Source of the DNA: Bacteroidota bacterium
GTDB taxonomy: Bacteria > Bacteroidota > Bacteroidia > AKYH767-A > JABDAW01
DNA: 32,615 bases
Direction: 5' to 3'
NCBI GenBank assembly: GCA_013288905.1
Contig: JABDAW010000014.1
Location: 1-32,615, forward strand
The position numbers were made by a program, and so were the translations under genes. How positions within the stretch are numbered: position 1 is the stretch's first letter; every line of letters starts with the position of its first letter. Shown here piece by piece: positions 20,499 through 28,868 of this stretch. The notes beneath the pieces were generated by a model. It made no database searches. It saw nothing but the letters and a program-made list of their open reading frames with translations, and was not told the origin of the DNA.

Positions 20499-21917
20499 TT
20501 ATTCTAAAATCATCTTCCCGATACTCAAGATTTCTTTATTCTCATCCATGACTTTATAGAAATACATGCCGCTTGAGAGTTGTTCTCGGTTAATCGTTAT
20601 TTGTTTATTCGTCCCTACTGGTATGCTTCTGACTTCCTGTCCAAGGAGGTTGTAGATGAATAAGGAGGGGTTATTATAGGTGCCTTGAAGGGTGAGGGTT
20701 GTAGTGGTGGTGAAGGGATTGGGAATAAGAGAAATAGTATTCTCCTTATTATTAATTATTGAAACAGAGGTGGAATTAGAGTTACATGGTGAAATATAAT
20801 TAGGTACCGAGAATGGAACTGGACCTACATTATTACATTCAGTAGAATAAAAAGGAGTGAAGATAGCAATGGGGAGCATATTGTTAAAATAGTAGTCGGG
20901 AATCTTTGCGTGAATGGAAGTAGTATCGGTAGTACACCAATAATTATTCTGCACATTTAAAATAGTTGAATTAGGGAATAATTGGAAATCATAAGAGACA
21001 TTATTACAAAATGTATTACAAACAAACGAACCAGTTGAATAACCAGCATAATCAACAACCCCCAATGTGTCGTATTCAAATCTATTATTACTAAGAACGC
21101 AATTGGTTTCCCATAAAAATCCAAGTTGGTTATACATCAATTCACAATTTGCCATTGAAGTAATTCCACCAACGGCTATATGATTCGAATCAATAATACA
21201 ATTATTTATGTTTACAGTTAATCCTTCAACTCCTCCTATACTATTATAATTTATGATTGAATTTGTAACTGTGGCTCCACCAGATGTACCAGCAATTCCT
21301 GATCTATTACATTCAATTAAGCAGTTTTGAATTGACGAATTGTGCATTTGATTAATGCCGTTGCTATCATTTACTATCACACAAAAAGTTAGCGTTGAGT
21401 TTGATAAATTATCCAAACCATTGAGAATATTATTACTAAATATGCAAGTATCAATAGAACAACTGAAGGCATTTATGCCTGTTTGATTTGAATTAAAAAT
21501 GGAATTTTTTAAACTCAATGTGCCTGATTGTTGTGCTATTAGTGCTATATTGCCGTAATAAAAATTACAATAATTAAAAACTGAATTAGTTGATCCGTTC
21601 AAATTAATAGAATTCCAAAATCCTGGAATAGGAGAAACTGTATCCGCTGTAAATGTTACAGAATCAGTTTCAGTACCTATTGCATTTATAGTAGATTGTC
21701 TAATTTCTAAACCACATAGATGCTTAAATTTTACAGTAACTCCAGGTTGAATAGTAAGAGTTATTCCTGGAAAAACAACAACTGAATCTAGGATTATATA
21801 AGGACTTCCAATGGCTGTCCACGTGGTGTTTGAATAAATACCACCTGATACATTTGTCTGCCCCATTGCGCTCAACCCGATCATCATTACAATCATCACC
21901 AATTTCATTCCTGTCAT
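20499..21917 (-). CDS. secreted parallel beta-helix protein with T9SS sorting domain
   Basis: I place the start at 21917 (MTGMKLVMIV) rather than the tracked 21947, because that upstream ATG overlaps a promoter -7 element and would push the signal peptide inward; 21908 is also possible. The protein is about 472 residues. A signal peptide (to about SAMGQ) is followed by a long Asn/Ser/Ile-rich region (about 40-360) with spaced 'NCxI..N..G' turns (NSIFNSNQTGINAF, NCIIDSNHIAVGGI) typical of right-handed parallel beta-helices, as in pectate-lyase-like folds. The end has a T9SS type A sorting domain (LIPNPFTTTTTLTLQG...SGMYFYKVMDENKEIL). No catalytic residues can be assigned. First gene of the pair with the Kelch protein. 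Confidence 0.9.
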   Translation of the reverse strand: MTGMKLVMIVMMIGLSAMGQTNVSGGIYSNTTWTAIGSPYIILDSVVVFPGITLTIQPGVTVKFKHLCGLEIRQSTINAIGTETDSVTFTADTVSPIPGFWNSINLNGSTNSVFNYCNFYYGNIALIAQQSGTLSLKNSIFNSNQTGINAFSCSIDTCIFSNNILNGLDNLSNSTLTFCVIVNDSNGINQMHNSSIQNCLIECNRSGIAGTSGGATVTNSIINYNSIGGVEGLTVNINNCIIDSNHIAVGGITSMANCELMYNQLGFLWETNCVLSNNRFEYDTLGVVDYAGYSTGSFVCNTFCNNVSYDFQLFPNSTILNVQNNYWCTTDTTSIHAKIPDYYFNNMLPIAIFTPFYSTECNNVGPVPFSVPNYISPCNSNSTSVSIINNKENTISLIPNPFTTTTTLTLQGTYNNPSLFIYNLLGQEVRSIPVGTNKQITINREQLSSGMYFYKVMDENKEILSIGKMILE

Positions 21918-21944
21918 ATCAAATAGTTTTAAATTATTAAGCAG

Positions 21945-21952
21945 CAAAAGTA
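21945..21952 (-). promoter_or_regulatory. -7 promoter element TACTTTTG
   Basis: Minus-strand TACTTTTG fits TAnnTTTG and is followed by CTGC, as at other promoters here. It lies just before the beta-helix gene and argues for the start at 21917. No clear -33. Confidence 0.5.
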
Positions 21953-22089
21953 GAAAAGATTTAGATAAATAGATTTCTCCGATTCTTTTCTTAGTTTTGC
22001 CGCCGATGATTCAAAGGGAGTTAGAGACTTGCAAAATGTTGTAATGTTTCTTTCCAACAGCCTTCCAAAAATAAATTGTCCAGGGGTCG

Positions 22090-22102
22090 GGATTACAAAT
22101 CC
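22090..22102. repeat. short palindrome GGATT-ACA-AATCC
   Basis: A 13-bp hairpin-forming palindrome beside CCGGCGG in the 689-bp gap (21918-22606) between the beta-helix gene and the small FnIII-like gene. I see nothing else in 21960-22220. Confidence 0.45.
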
Positions 22103-22228
22103 TAACCGGCGGAGTGGGAGGCTAAAAATTCTAAAGCTAAGAGAAAAGGTTCTTTAAAAGTCTGTAAGTGTTATTAAAATAGAGGGGTTTAGGCTTGATT
22201 TAGCTTGAAATCCTGAAAAACAAGTGGC

Positions 22229-22480
22229 TCCCCAAGGTTGAGGCGTCATTATCCAAGGATGGGGAATCATTCGCCAAGGCTTGGGAATCGCTATCCAAGG
22301 GTGGGGAATCGTTTGCCAAGGTTAGAAAATCATTCCCCAAAGTTGGGGAGTCGTTGCCCAAGGTTGGGGAGTCGTTGCCCAAGGTTGGGGAGTCATTCCC
22401 CAAGGCTGGGGAGCAGCTATCCAAGATTGGGGAATCGTTTACCAAGGCTGGAGAGTCGTTGTCCAAGGTTGGGGAATGAC
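22229..22480. repeat. 12 x 21-bp tandem array framed by a 10-bp inverted repeat
   Basis: Twelve head-to-tail units of exactly 21 bp, consensus about TNNCCAAGGTTGGGGAATCGT. The core CCAAGGTTGGGGA is well kept and the first three bases vary. No unit gains or loses a base. AAAAACAAGT (22216-22225) on the left and ACTTGTTTTT (22479-22488) on the right are perfect inverted repeats that frame the array. Both strands stay open across it (ORFs 22200-22502 and 22238-22537), as expected for a period divisible by three; neither looks like a gene. Confidence 0.93.
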
Positions 22481-22606
22481 TTGTTTTTGTGGAATCGGAC
22501 ATCTTATATTAATAACATGAGCAGGAAAATCGGATGAAATAATAAATTAAATTTAAAAATAGTTCAATAACAAGAGTATGGAAAAGCGAAGAGAAATTAC
22601 TAAAGC

Positions 22607-23248
22607 ATGAGAAAAGCTAACAAGCTAAAGGTACACGATTCTGACGAGCATATCGCCGAGGAATTGAACACTGCAGGTCCGCTGCTGGCTGGTGATGGCA
22701 ATGTTGATGTTGCCGCTTTGGGTGCGCTGGTGGTAAGTGCCGATGCTGCTTATGTAGCCTCGAGAACTGCCGACAATGCTGCCCAGGTTGCTGCTGAAAC
22801 TGCTACGGACACCAAAAATTCCAAGAAATCACTTGGAATCACGGCGTACAATAATGCGGTGGATGAGGTAAACAAGGTCTATCCTAATGATCCCGACAAA
22901 GTTACTGCGTTGGGGTTGAATGCGTCCAAAGAAAGGACGAATAAAGGGAATTGCCCTAAGATTACCGGCGGAAAAGCAGAGCAGTGGATTCATGATGGTT
23001 TTGCGCAACTTTCGTGGGATTCTTTAGGCGTTCTGGCGGATTATTACACGCTCGAAGAAGCTACCGGAGATCCGGCAGTTGAAACGAACTGGTATGCAGC
23101 GAATCCTCCTGATTCCAAAGAAGCCAAGAAAGTAATCGTGAAGCCAAAGACTTTGAATGTGCCAACTAATTGGAGAGTTACAGGCCACAACACTGCCGGT
23201 GTTGGGGTAGCTCCATCCGATGCATTCGGAGGCGATCCGATTCATTAG
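22607..23248 (+). CDS. small protein with Ala-rich helical part and FnIII-like domain
   Basis: A 213-residue protein with no signal peptide. The first 115 residues are Ala-rich and probably helical (DAAYVASRTADNAAQVAAETA). The remainder (about 118-205) fits a fibronectin type III-like sandwich: AQLSWDSLGVLADYYTLEE, then KVIVKPKTLNVPTNWRVTGHNTAGVGVAPSDAF, where the last part matches the 'yrV.a.N.aG.s..S' end of FnIII. GC content and codon use are far above the flanking genes. From memory, small proteins of this plan are frequent in environmental Bacteroidota; their role is unknown. A strong terminator-like hairpin follows. Confidence 0.82.
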   Translation: MRKANKLKVHDSDEHIAEELNTAGPLLAGDGNVDVAALGALVVSADAAYVASRTADNAAQVAAETATDTKNSKKSLGITAYNNAVDEVNKVYPNDPDKVTALGLNASKERTNKGNCPKITGGKAEQWIHDGFAQLSWDSLGVLADYYTLEEATGDPAVETNWYAANPPDSKEAKKVIVKPKTLNVPTNWRVTGHNTAGVGVAPSDAFGGDPIH

Positions 23249-23274
23249 TCGGACAAAAAAACAGAAAAAAGCTT

Positions 23275-23301
23275 AGCCCTTCGATTCACCATCGAAGGGC
23301 T
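23275..23301 (+). terminator. hairpin terminator
   Basis: Perfect 11-bp stem AGCCCTTCGAT / ATCGAAGGGCT with a 5-base loop, followed by TTCTGTTTGTT. It lies 27 bp after the 213-residue gene. The T-run is interrupted, so efficiency is uncertain. Confidence 0.75.
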
Positions 23302-23347
23302 TTCTGTTTGTTATCAGATAGGGAATATTTTCCAAACAAGCAGCAAT

Positions 23348-23408
23348 AGGAACGCGTATGACGCAGAAAAATAGGTCTAATCTATTTTTCTGCGTCATAC
23401 GCGTTCCT
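23348..23408. repeat. perfect 27-bp inverted repeat, 7-base loop
   Basis: The left arm 23348-23374 begins AGGAACGCGTATGACGC and the right arm 23382-23408 is its exact reverse complement; the loop is GTCTAAT. It lies between the terminator of the 213-residue gene and the stop of the converging SBBP gene. The GAACGC..ATGACGC..AAAA pattern of the arm resembles a single motif on the minus strand at about 12165-12181. Confidence 0.95.
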
Positions 23409-23423
23409 GTTTTCCCAAGAACT

Positions 23424-26237
23424 CTATTTTATGATCACCACTTTTCCTTTTTCAATGACGCTTTCATAAATAGCAGAGCCATCATTCGAAACTATTTCCC
23501 AGAAATAAATGCCATTGCTTAGTGGAAACGTGATGGTTTCTTCTCTTTTGGAATCCTTGAAACTTTTGGAATAAAGCAATCTTCCGAATGCATCATTTAT
23601 TCGAAGATCGTAATTCGCAGTACCTGATTGACGAAGGATAAAAGTTCCATTATTGGGATTGGGGTATAGCAGGGGTATAGAATTTTGAGTTTCTATTTCA
23701 TTGATTCCATTCCGAATTACTGTTACACAAACGGTATCTGAAACGCCTTTGCATCCATTGGAATCTGTTACCATCAATGAATAACATCCGATGAAAGGTG
23801 CATTATAAAAAAAGTTGGTGGCACCTGCAATGGCAGTATCATTCAGCAGCCATTGATTATTGACAGGGGAGCTTGAAACCAACAAACTTCCATTATGAAT
23901 AATAGTCGGCACAATCGGAGTATCAACCACCACAATTGTAGCAGCAGAAGCATTGCTGCATCCGTTGGTATCTGTAATAGTCACCTGGAAATTGCCTGAA
24001 GTATCCGTATAAATCACTTGAGTGGAAGCTCCCGTATTCCAAAGATAGCTTGAACAATTGCTTGAGGATAAAGCGATGCTGTCTCCTAGACAAATAATTA
24101 CAGAACCGCCAGGAGTGATGATGGGAATGGGCAAGGCATTGACTGTAAGGATTGTAATAATTGTACTGTCGCAGGCATGAATCGTAGTAAGATGACTAGT
24201 CTGGATGGTATCATGAAGGGCAGTATAATCAGAGCCATTTGGGAAGGTAAAGATGCTGCCATGACAGATGGATGCGGCAACATTTTGATTGTAAACCGGA
24301 TGGACAGTGAGGGAGGTAATGATAGTACTGTCACAGAATTTTGTGGTCATCAAATGACTGGTTTGAATGGTATCCGAAATTGCCGTAATCGAAGTGCTGT
24401 CAGGGAACGTATAGACATGCCCATAGCAGATGGAAGTTGCGATATTTTGTGAATAAACCGGATTAACAGTGAGCACCGTGACGATGGTACTGTCACAGGT
24501 ATTTGTCGCAATCAAATGACTTGAATGAATCATTGAAACCGTGCCAATAGTGCTATCTGCGAATAGGAAAGTATCTCCCTGGCAAATGCTTATTGTATCA
24601 TGAAAAGAAGTTTGAATAAAGTCAATGGTTATTGTTGAAGATGCCGTGCATCCGCCTGTTCCAGGTATGATCACAGAATAAACTCCTGAAGAATTTACAG
24701 TTATACTTTGATTGGTGCTGCCGGTATTCCAATGGAAGGAAGCAGCAGTATCTGATGTCAGAGTAACAGGATTCCCCTGGCAGAAAATGGTTGTCGAGGG
24801 GGTAATGACGGGAGGAGTAACATAGCACATCTTTAATTTCGCAATAAACACATCATCAAATCCTGCATAAGCATTGACAAGATTGGTAACGCCAAATAGA
24901 ATGGAGTCACTTTCAAATAAACCCGTCAAATAAAGATTTCCGAATGCATCTGCGGTAATGCAAGATGCAAAATCATAATTTGTTCCTCCTGCGCTAATTG
25001 CCCAAAGAGGATTTCCATTCGGATCAATTTTAACAACAAAAATATCTGCCGAATCAGTGCTGTTTTGAGATGTATTCGTTAAAACAATATTGCCAAAGGA
25101 TATTGAATCACTATCGAAAAATCCTGTGACATAACTATTGCCCGCGGTGTCAGTAATTATTGACCAGGGTTCATCATCTTTAAGCCCACCGGATGATAAA
25201 GCCCAGATTGCATTACCATCAGCATCATATTTGGCAATGAAAATATCAGGATAAATTGTAGTGCCTGATTTTATTAAAGTATCAGGTCCGAGCACTACCG
25301 TATCACTGCCAAATTCTCCCGCTACATAAATATAGCCATGTGCATCACTTGAAATGGATTGTATTCCTGCACTGCGTGTTCCACCTGCATTTCTCGCCCA
25401 TATCAAATTACCATTTTCATCATATTTGGTAATAAATAGATTAAAAATACCTTCATTAATCAATGTATCTCCATCGAAGATGAGAGAGGTAGATTGAAAC
25501 GATCCGGCATCATAAATATATCCTGCAATATCTATCGTAACCGCAATTGTTTGGTCAAATTCACCTGTACCTGTTGCGGTTTTTGCCCACAACACGTTTC
25601 CGCTTGAATCATATTTTACAAGAAAGGGACTGTAAGCCCCGGTATTTGGAAGAACAATGGTATCAAAAGTGATATTGGGATAAGAAAAACTTCCCCCGAC
25701 ATAAATATTTCCAAAAGCGTCAGTTACGGCAGAAGAGGGACCATCTATATTTGCACCTCCTGCCCCCTTCGCCCAGAGCACATTACCATTAACATCAAAT
25801 TTGGCAATAAAAACATCAGAACCTCCGGCATTCGTTAACGTATAGGCACCAAACGTGATGCTATAGTTTTCATATTCCCCCACCATGTATAGATTTCCAG
25901 TAATATCAAATGTCAGAAATCGTGCACCATCATTACCATCTGTTCCAAAACTTTTTGCCCAAACGACATTTCCCAATGTATCATATTTGACCAGGAAAAT
26001 ATCTGTATTTCCCTGGCTGGGCAATGAAAAGGAACCAAAAGTAATAGTGTAATGAAAAGAACCTGCAACATAGATATTTCCTGAAACATCTGTTGCAATC
26101 GCATTTCCCACATCGGAGTTGGTATCACCTGCCCTCGCTGCCCAAACCCATTCAGGAACTTGAGCTTTCGTAGTCGAATAAAATAATGTGAACTGAATAA
26201 TCAATCCGAATATCGGGAGAAGGTAATTTTTTTTCAT
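23424..26237 (-). CDS. secreted SBBP beta-propeller protein with T9SS sorting domain
   Basis: A 937-residue exported protein. The signal peptide runs to about STTKA, cut before QVPEW. Residues about 27-470 hold seven repeats of about 60-65 residues (GNVLWAKGAGGANIDG...DAFGNIYVGGSF...DVFIAKFD), the SBBP pattern, predicted to close a seven-bladed propeller. Then an Ig-like module (FCQGNPVTLTSDTAASFHW), three copies of the roughly 50-residue repeat also found in the Kelch protein (SICYGHVYTFPDS...TSHLMTTKFCDSTIITSLTV), further Ig-like modules, and a C-terminal sorting domain (LLYPNPNNGTFILRQ...NGIYFWEIVSNDG). The T9SS carries it across the outer membrane. The shared repeats and tail indicate common ancestry with the 18171-20477 protein, with the propeller exchanged. 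Ligand unknown. Confidence 0.93.
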   Translation of the reverse strand: MKKNYLLPIFGLIIQFTLFYSTTKAQVPEWVWAARAGDTNSDVGNAIATDVSGNIYVAGSFHYTITFGSFSLPSQGNTDIFLVKYDTLGNVVWAKSFGTDGNDGARFLTFDITGNLYMVGEYENYSITFGAYTLTNAGGSDVFIAKFDVNGNVLWAKGAGGANIDGPSSAVTDAFGNIYVGGSFSYPNITFDTIVLPNTGAYSPFLVKYDSSGNVLWAKTATGTGEFDQTIAVTIDIAGYIYDAGSFQSTSLIFDGDTLINEGIFNLFITKYDENGNLIWARNAGGTRSAGIQSISSDAHGYIYVAGEFGSDTVVLGPDTLIKSGTTIYPDIFIAKYDADGNAIWALSSGGLKDDEPWSIITDTAGNSYVTGFFDSDSISFGNIVLTNTSQNSTDSADIFVVKIDPNGNPLWAISAGGTNYDFASCITADAFGNLYLTGLFESDSILFGVTNLVNAYAGFDDVFIAKLKMCYVTPPVITPSTTIFCQGNPVTLTSDTAASFHWNTGSTNQSITVNSSGVYSVIIPGTGGCTASSTITIDFIQTSFHDTISICQGDTFLFADSTIGTVSMIHSSHLIATNTCDSTIVTVLTVNPVYSQNIATSICYGHVYTFPDSTSITAISDTIQTSHLMTTKFCDSTIITSLTVHPVYNQNVAASICHGSIFTFPNGSDYTALHDTIQTSHLTTIHACDSTIITILTVNALPIPIITPGGSVIICLGDSIALSSSNCSSYLWNTGASTQVIYTDTSGNFQVTITDTNGCSNASAATIVVVDTPIVPTIIHNGSLLVSSSPVNNQWLLNDTAIAGATNFFYNAPFIGCYSLMVTDSNGCKGVSDTVCVTVIRNGINEIETQNSIPLLYPNPNNGTFILRQSGTANYDLRINDAFGRLLYSKSFKDSKREETITFPLSNGIYFWEIVSNDGSAIYESVIEKGKVVIIK

Positions 26238-26347
26238 GCTAAAATTTAATATTTTACAATTGTACTTTACACATAGACATCACATACCAAGAATTTCAAA
26301 CGTGCAATTCACTTCCACCATTCTGTTTTTAATCTCATTTCAAGCGA

Positions 26348-26355
26348 CAAAACTA
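26348..26355 (-). promoter_or_regulatory. possible -7 element TAGTTTTG
   Basis: Minus-strand TAGTTTTG fits TAnnTTTG, about 110 bp before the SBBP gene. The only nearby TTTG is at 12 bp, too close for a proper -33, so this is tentative. Confidence 0.3.
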
Positions 26356-26439
26356 TATAAATAATAGCAAATGAGATTATCTATAGGGTTTTTGTGTTCC
26401 GTGATTCACCCTATTAATAAAGCCACAGGAGACATTAAC

Positions 26440-26649
26440 CTCCTCTTAATTGATAATCCAAGGAGGTCAATTGATATTAGAAGAAGGTTAATTTATATTA
26501 TAAGGAGGTTAATTGATAATGCGAGGAGGTTAATTGATATTATAAGGAGGCTAATTGATAATGTGAGAAGGTTAATTGATAATGTGAGAAGGTTAATTGA
26601 TAATGTGTGAAGGTTAATTGATATTGGGAGGGGAATAATCTCTATTGGG
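26440..26649. repeat. ~10 x 21-bp tandem array with an inverted partial copy
   Basis: Consecutive 21-bp units with consensus AGGAGGTTAATTGATAATGTG; eight good copies run from 26461 to 26628 and degraded units lie at each end. Just left, ATTAACCTCCT (26434-26444) is the exact reverse complement of AGGAGGTTAAT, so it can form a hairpin with the units. It lies in the 532-bp gap between the SBBP gene and parE. The rest of the gap (26650-26769) shows nothing recognised. Confidence 0.93.
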
Positions 26650-26769
26650 AACTTTTAACATCAAATGGGCAAAGTTTTTCTGGAATAAAACAAGGGATGG
26701 GATTTGGAAGCGGGTTGTTATTTGGAATATTTGGAAGTTTTTGAAAGGATGAAAAAAAGAATGACAATC

Positions 26770-28626
26770 CTAAAGGGTATTGCCCGCTTCCTCCTCCACA
26801 ATATCCTTTTCAATCCTCAAATTACTTATGATAAATTCAGCACGTTCGGGAGTATTCTTCCCCATGTAATAACTCAACAATTGCTGGATAGCAACTTCCT
26901 TCAAGAGCACCGGTTCGAGGCGAATATGTTTCCCAATAAAGGCTCCGAATTCATCAGGTGAAATCTCTCCCAAGCCTTTGAAACGGGTAATCTCTGGCTT
27001 CGAGCCTAATTTATTTACCGCAATTTGCTTCTCGGTTTCGCTGTAGCAATAGATGGTTTCTTTCTTATTCCTTACCCTGAATAACGGCGTTTGAAGAATA
27101 TAAAGATGCCCGTTCTTCACCAAATCAGGGAAGAAATGCAAGAAGAAAGTTATCAGCAAAAGACGGATATGCATACCATCCACATCGGCATCGGTAGCCA
27201 ATACAATGCGGCTATAGCGCAAGTTCTCCAAGTCATCTTCAATATCTAATGCCGATTGAAGAAGATTAAATTCTTCATTCTCATAAACCACTTTCTTGGT
27301 CATTCCATAGCAATTCAAAGGCTTCCCTTTCAAACTGAATACCGCCTGTGTATTGACATCTCTCGCCTTGGTAATAGATCCGCTCGCAGAATCTCCTTCA
27401 GTAATAAAGAGAGTAGATTCCAAACGAAACTCATGTTTAGAATTCAGATGCACTCTGCAATCGCGAAGTTTCTTATTGTGAAGATTAGCCTTCTTAGCAC
27501 GTTCATTTGCGAGCTTCTTAATACCAGCAATTTCTTTACGCTCCCGTTCCGATTGAAGAATTTTCTTCAGCCATCTATCAGCGGTTTCAGGGTTCTTATG
27601 AAGATATTTATCCAATTCATTCTTCACAAAATCCACAATCCAAGTCCTCAAAACAGGACCTTCCGGGGATACCATTGATGACCCCAATTTAGTCTTCGTC
27701 TGCGATTCAAAAACAGGCTCCTGAACCCGCACACTTATCGCAGCCACAACCGAAGTCCGAATATCACTCGCATCAAAATCTTTCTTATAAAATTCCCGTG
27801 CCGCCTTCACGATACCTTCTCTGAAAGCCGCCTGATGCGTGCCTCCCTGCGTGGTATGCTGCCCGTTCACGAAAGAAAAATATTCCTCCCCATACTGATT
27901 AGTATACGTGATGGCAACCTCAATATCATTCCCCTTCAAATGAATGATCGGATACAACGCCTCATCATTCAAATTCTTATTCAACAAATCCAACAAACCA
28001 TTCTGCGAAAAGTATTTCGTCCCATTAAAATGAATGTTCAAACCGATGTTCAGATAAGCATAATTCCAAATCATCTCCTCGATATATTCATTCTTAAAAT
28101 CATACCCTCCAAAGATCTCCTCATCAGGCAAAAAAGTAATGTCCGTCCCGTTCCTTTCCTTGCTCGCAGCCTCCCGATGATCCTTCAAAATCACACCCTT
28201 CTGAAACTCCACCAACTTCGTCCTCCCATCCCTGTTAGACTGCACCTTGAAGTAAGAAGAAAGCGCATTCACAGCCTTACTCCCGACCCCATTCAAGCCC
28301 ACAGATTTCTGAAAAGCCTGCGAATCATACTTGCCACCAGTATTGATTTTCGAAACACAATCCACCACCTTTCCCAGCGGAATCCCACGACCAAAATCCC
28401 TCACCTCCACCATCTTATCCTTCACCGAAATCTCGATACTTTTCCCATACCCCATCACATACTCATCAATACAATTATCCACGATCTCCTTGAGCAGCAC
28501 ATAGATCCCATCATCCTGCGCCGACCCATCGCCCAGCTTCCCGATATACATCCCCGGACGCAGCCGGATATGCTGCTTCCAGTCAAGGGATTTTATGCTA
28601 TCATCATTATAAATTGCTTCAGCCAT
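26770..28626 (-). CDS. parE: DNA topoisomerase IV subunit B
   Basis: A 618-residue type IIA topoisomerase ATPase subunit, which separates linked daughter chromosomes together with ParC. GHKL ATPase motifs: [10 protein letters not shown] (E47, N51), RDFGRGIP (D77), [15 protein letters not shown] (about 110-124), and the transducer lysine in QTKTKLGSS. The TOPRIM domain carries [10 protein letters not shown] and [11 protein letters not shown] for Mg2+, followed by the C-terminal GEISPDEFG region. Length and the short form without a large insert fit Bacteroidetes ParE rather than GyrB. No parC gene lies beside it; the downstream side is the repeat array. It is preceded by a recognisable promoter. 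Confidence 0.95.
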   Translation of the reverse strand: MAEAIYNDDSIKSLDWKQHIRLRPGMYIGKLGDGSAQDDGIYVLLKEIVDNCIDEYVMGYGKSIEISVKDKMVEVRDFGRGIPLGKVVDCVSKINTGGKYDSQAFQKSVGLNGVGSKAVNALSSYFKVQSNRDGRTKLVEFQKGVILKDHREAASKERNGTDITFLPDEEIFGGYDFKNEYIEEMIWNYAYLNIGLNIHFNGTKYFSQNGLLDLLNKNLNDEALYPIIHLKGNDIEVAITYTNQYGEEYFSFVNGQHTTQGGTHQAAFREGIVKAAREFYKKDFDASDIRTSVVAAISVRVQEPVFESQTKTKLGSSMVSPEGPVLRTWIVDFVKNELDKYLHKNPETADRWLKKILQSERERKEIAGIKKLANERAKKANLHNKKLRDCRVHLNSKHEFRLESTLFITEGDSASGSITKARDVNTQAVFSLKGKPLNCYGMTKKVVYENEEFNLLQSALDIEDDLENLRYSRIVLATDADVDGMHIRLLLITFFLHFFPDLVKNGHLYILQTPLFRVRNKKETIYCYSETEKQIAVNKLGSKPEITRFKGLGEISPDEFGAFIGKHIRLEPVLLKEVAIQQLLSYYMGKNTPERAEFIISNLRIEKDIVEEEAGNTL

Positions 28627-28647
28627 ATTCTATATTATTTGTGGCTG

Positions 28648-28679
28648 CAAAGATACTAATCCTATTAGTTTTATTGAAA
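28648..28679 (-). promoter_or_regulatory. parE promoter
   Basis: Minus-strand TTTC, a 20-bp spacer, then TATCTTTG: a near-full consensus. TTTGCAGCCACAAA from the -7 element across the likely start site is identical to that at the galE promoter. Confidence 0.7.
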
Positions 28680-28830
28680 CGATTTTAGAAAGAATTAGAA
28701 TGAATATTCATAGCTGCTATATATCTTTTAGAGAATTCCATTAGAGTTGAATCAGGGGAATAGGCGAAGAGGTGTGGTGAATTTATCGAAGGTCTTTTGA
28801 TTTTACCATAAAGCAGCCCCATTTTTTTTC

Positions 28831-28838
28831 TATTTTTG
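28831..28838 (+). promoter_or_regulatory. -7 element TATTTTTG of the polysaccharide operon
   Basis: TATTTTTG followed by CAGCCACAAA, 30 bp before the galE ATG. The nearest TTTG upstream (28796-28799) is 31 bp away, too far for a normal -33. Confidence 0.6.
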
Positions 28839-28868
28839 CAGCCACAAAATTAAATTCCAAATTAAATA

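Noticed and set aside
22229-22480. Possible CRISPR array
   Set aside because: Units are contiguous 21-mers without unique spacers, and there are no cas genes.
22200-22537. Two overlapping ORFs on opposite strands with heptapeptide repeats
   Set aside because: Both are open only because the 21-bp repeat has no stops in these frames; there is no leader, promoter or domain.
23348-23408. Long hairpin as a bidirectional terminator
   Set aside because: No T-run follows on either strand; the terminator-like hairpin for the plus-strand gene is at 23275-23301.
26371-26610. ORF of RRLIDNV repeats
   Set aside because: It is the translation of the second 21-bp array.
26461-26628. AGGAGG followed 10 bases later by ATG in many array units, as ribosome binding sites
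   Set aside because: The frames lead only into further repeats, and the 16S anti-SD here would not pair fully with AGGAGG.
27835-28659. 274-codon ORF opposite parE
   Set aside because: Antisense shadow of a conserved gene; low-complexity His/Ile/Leu-rich product with no domain.
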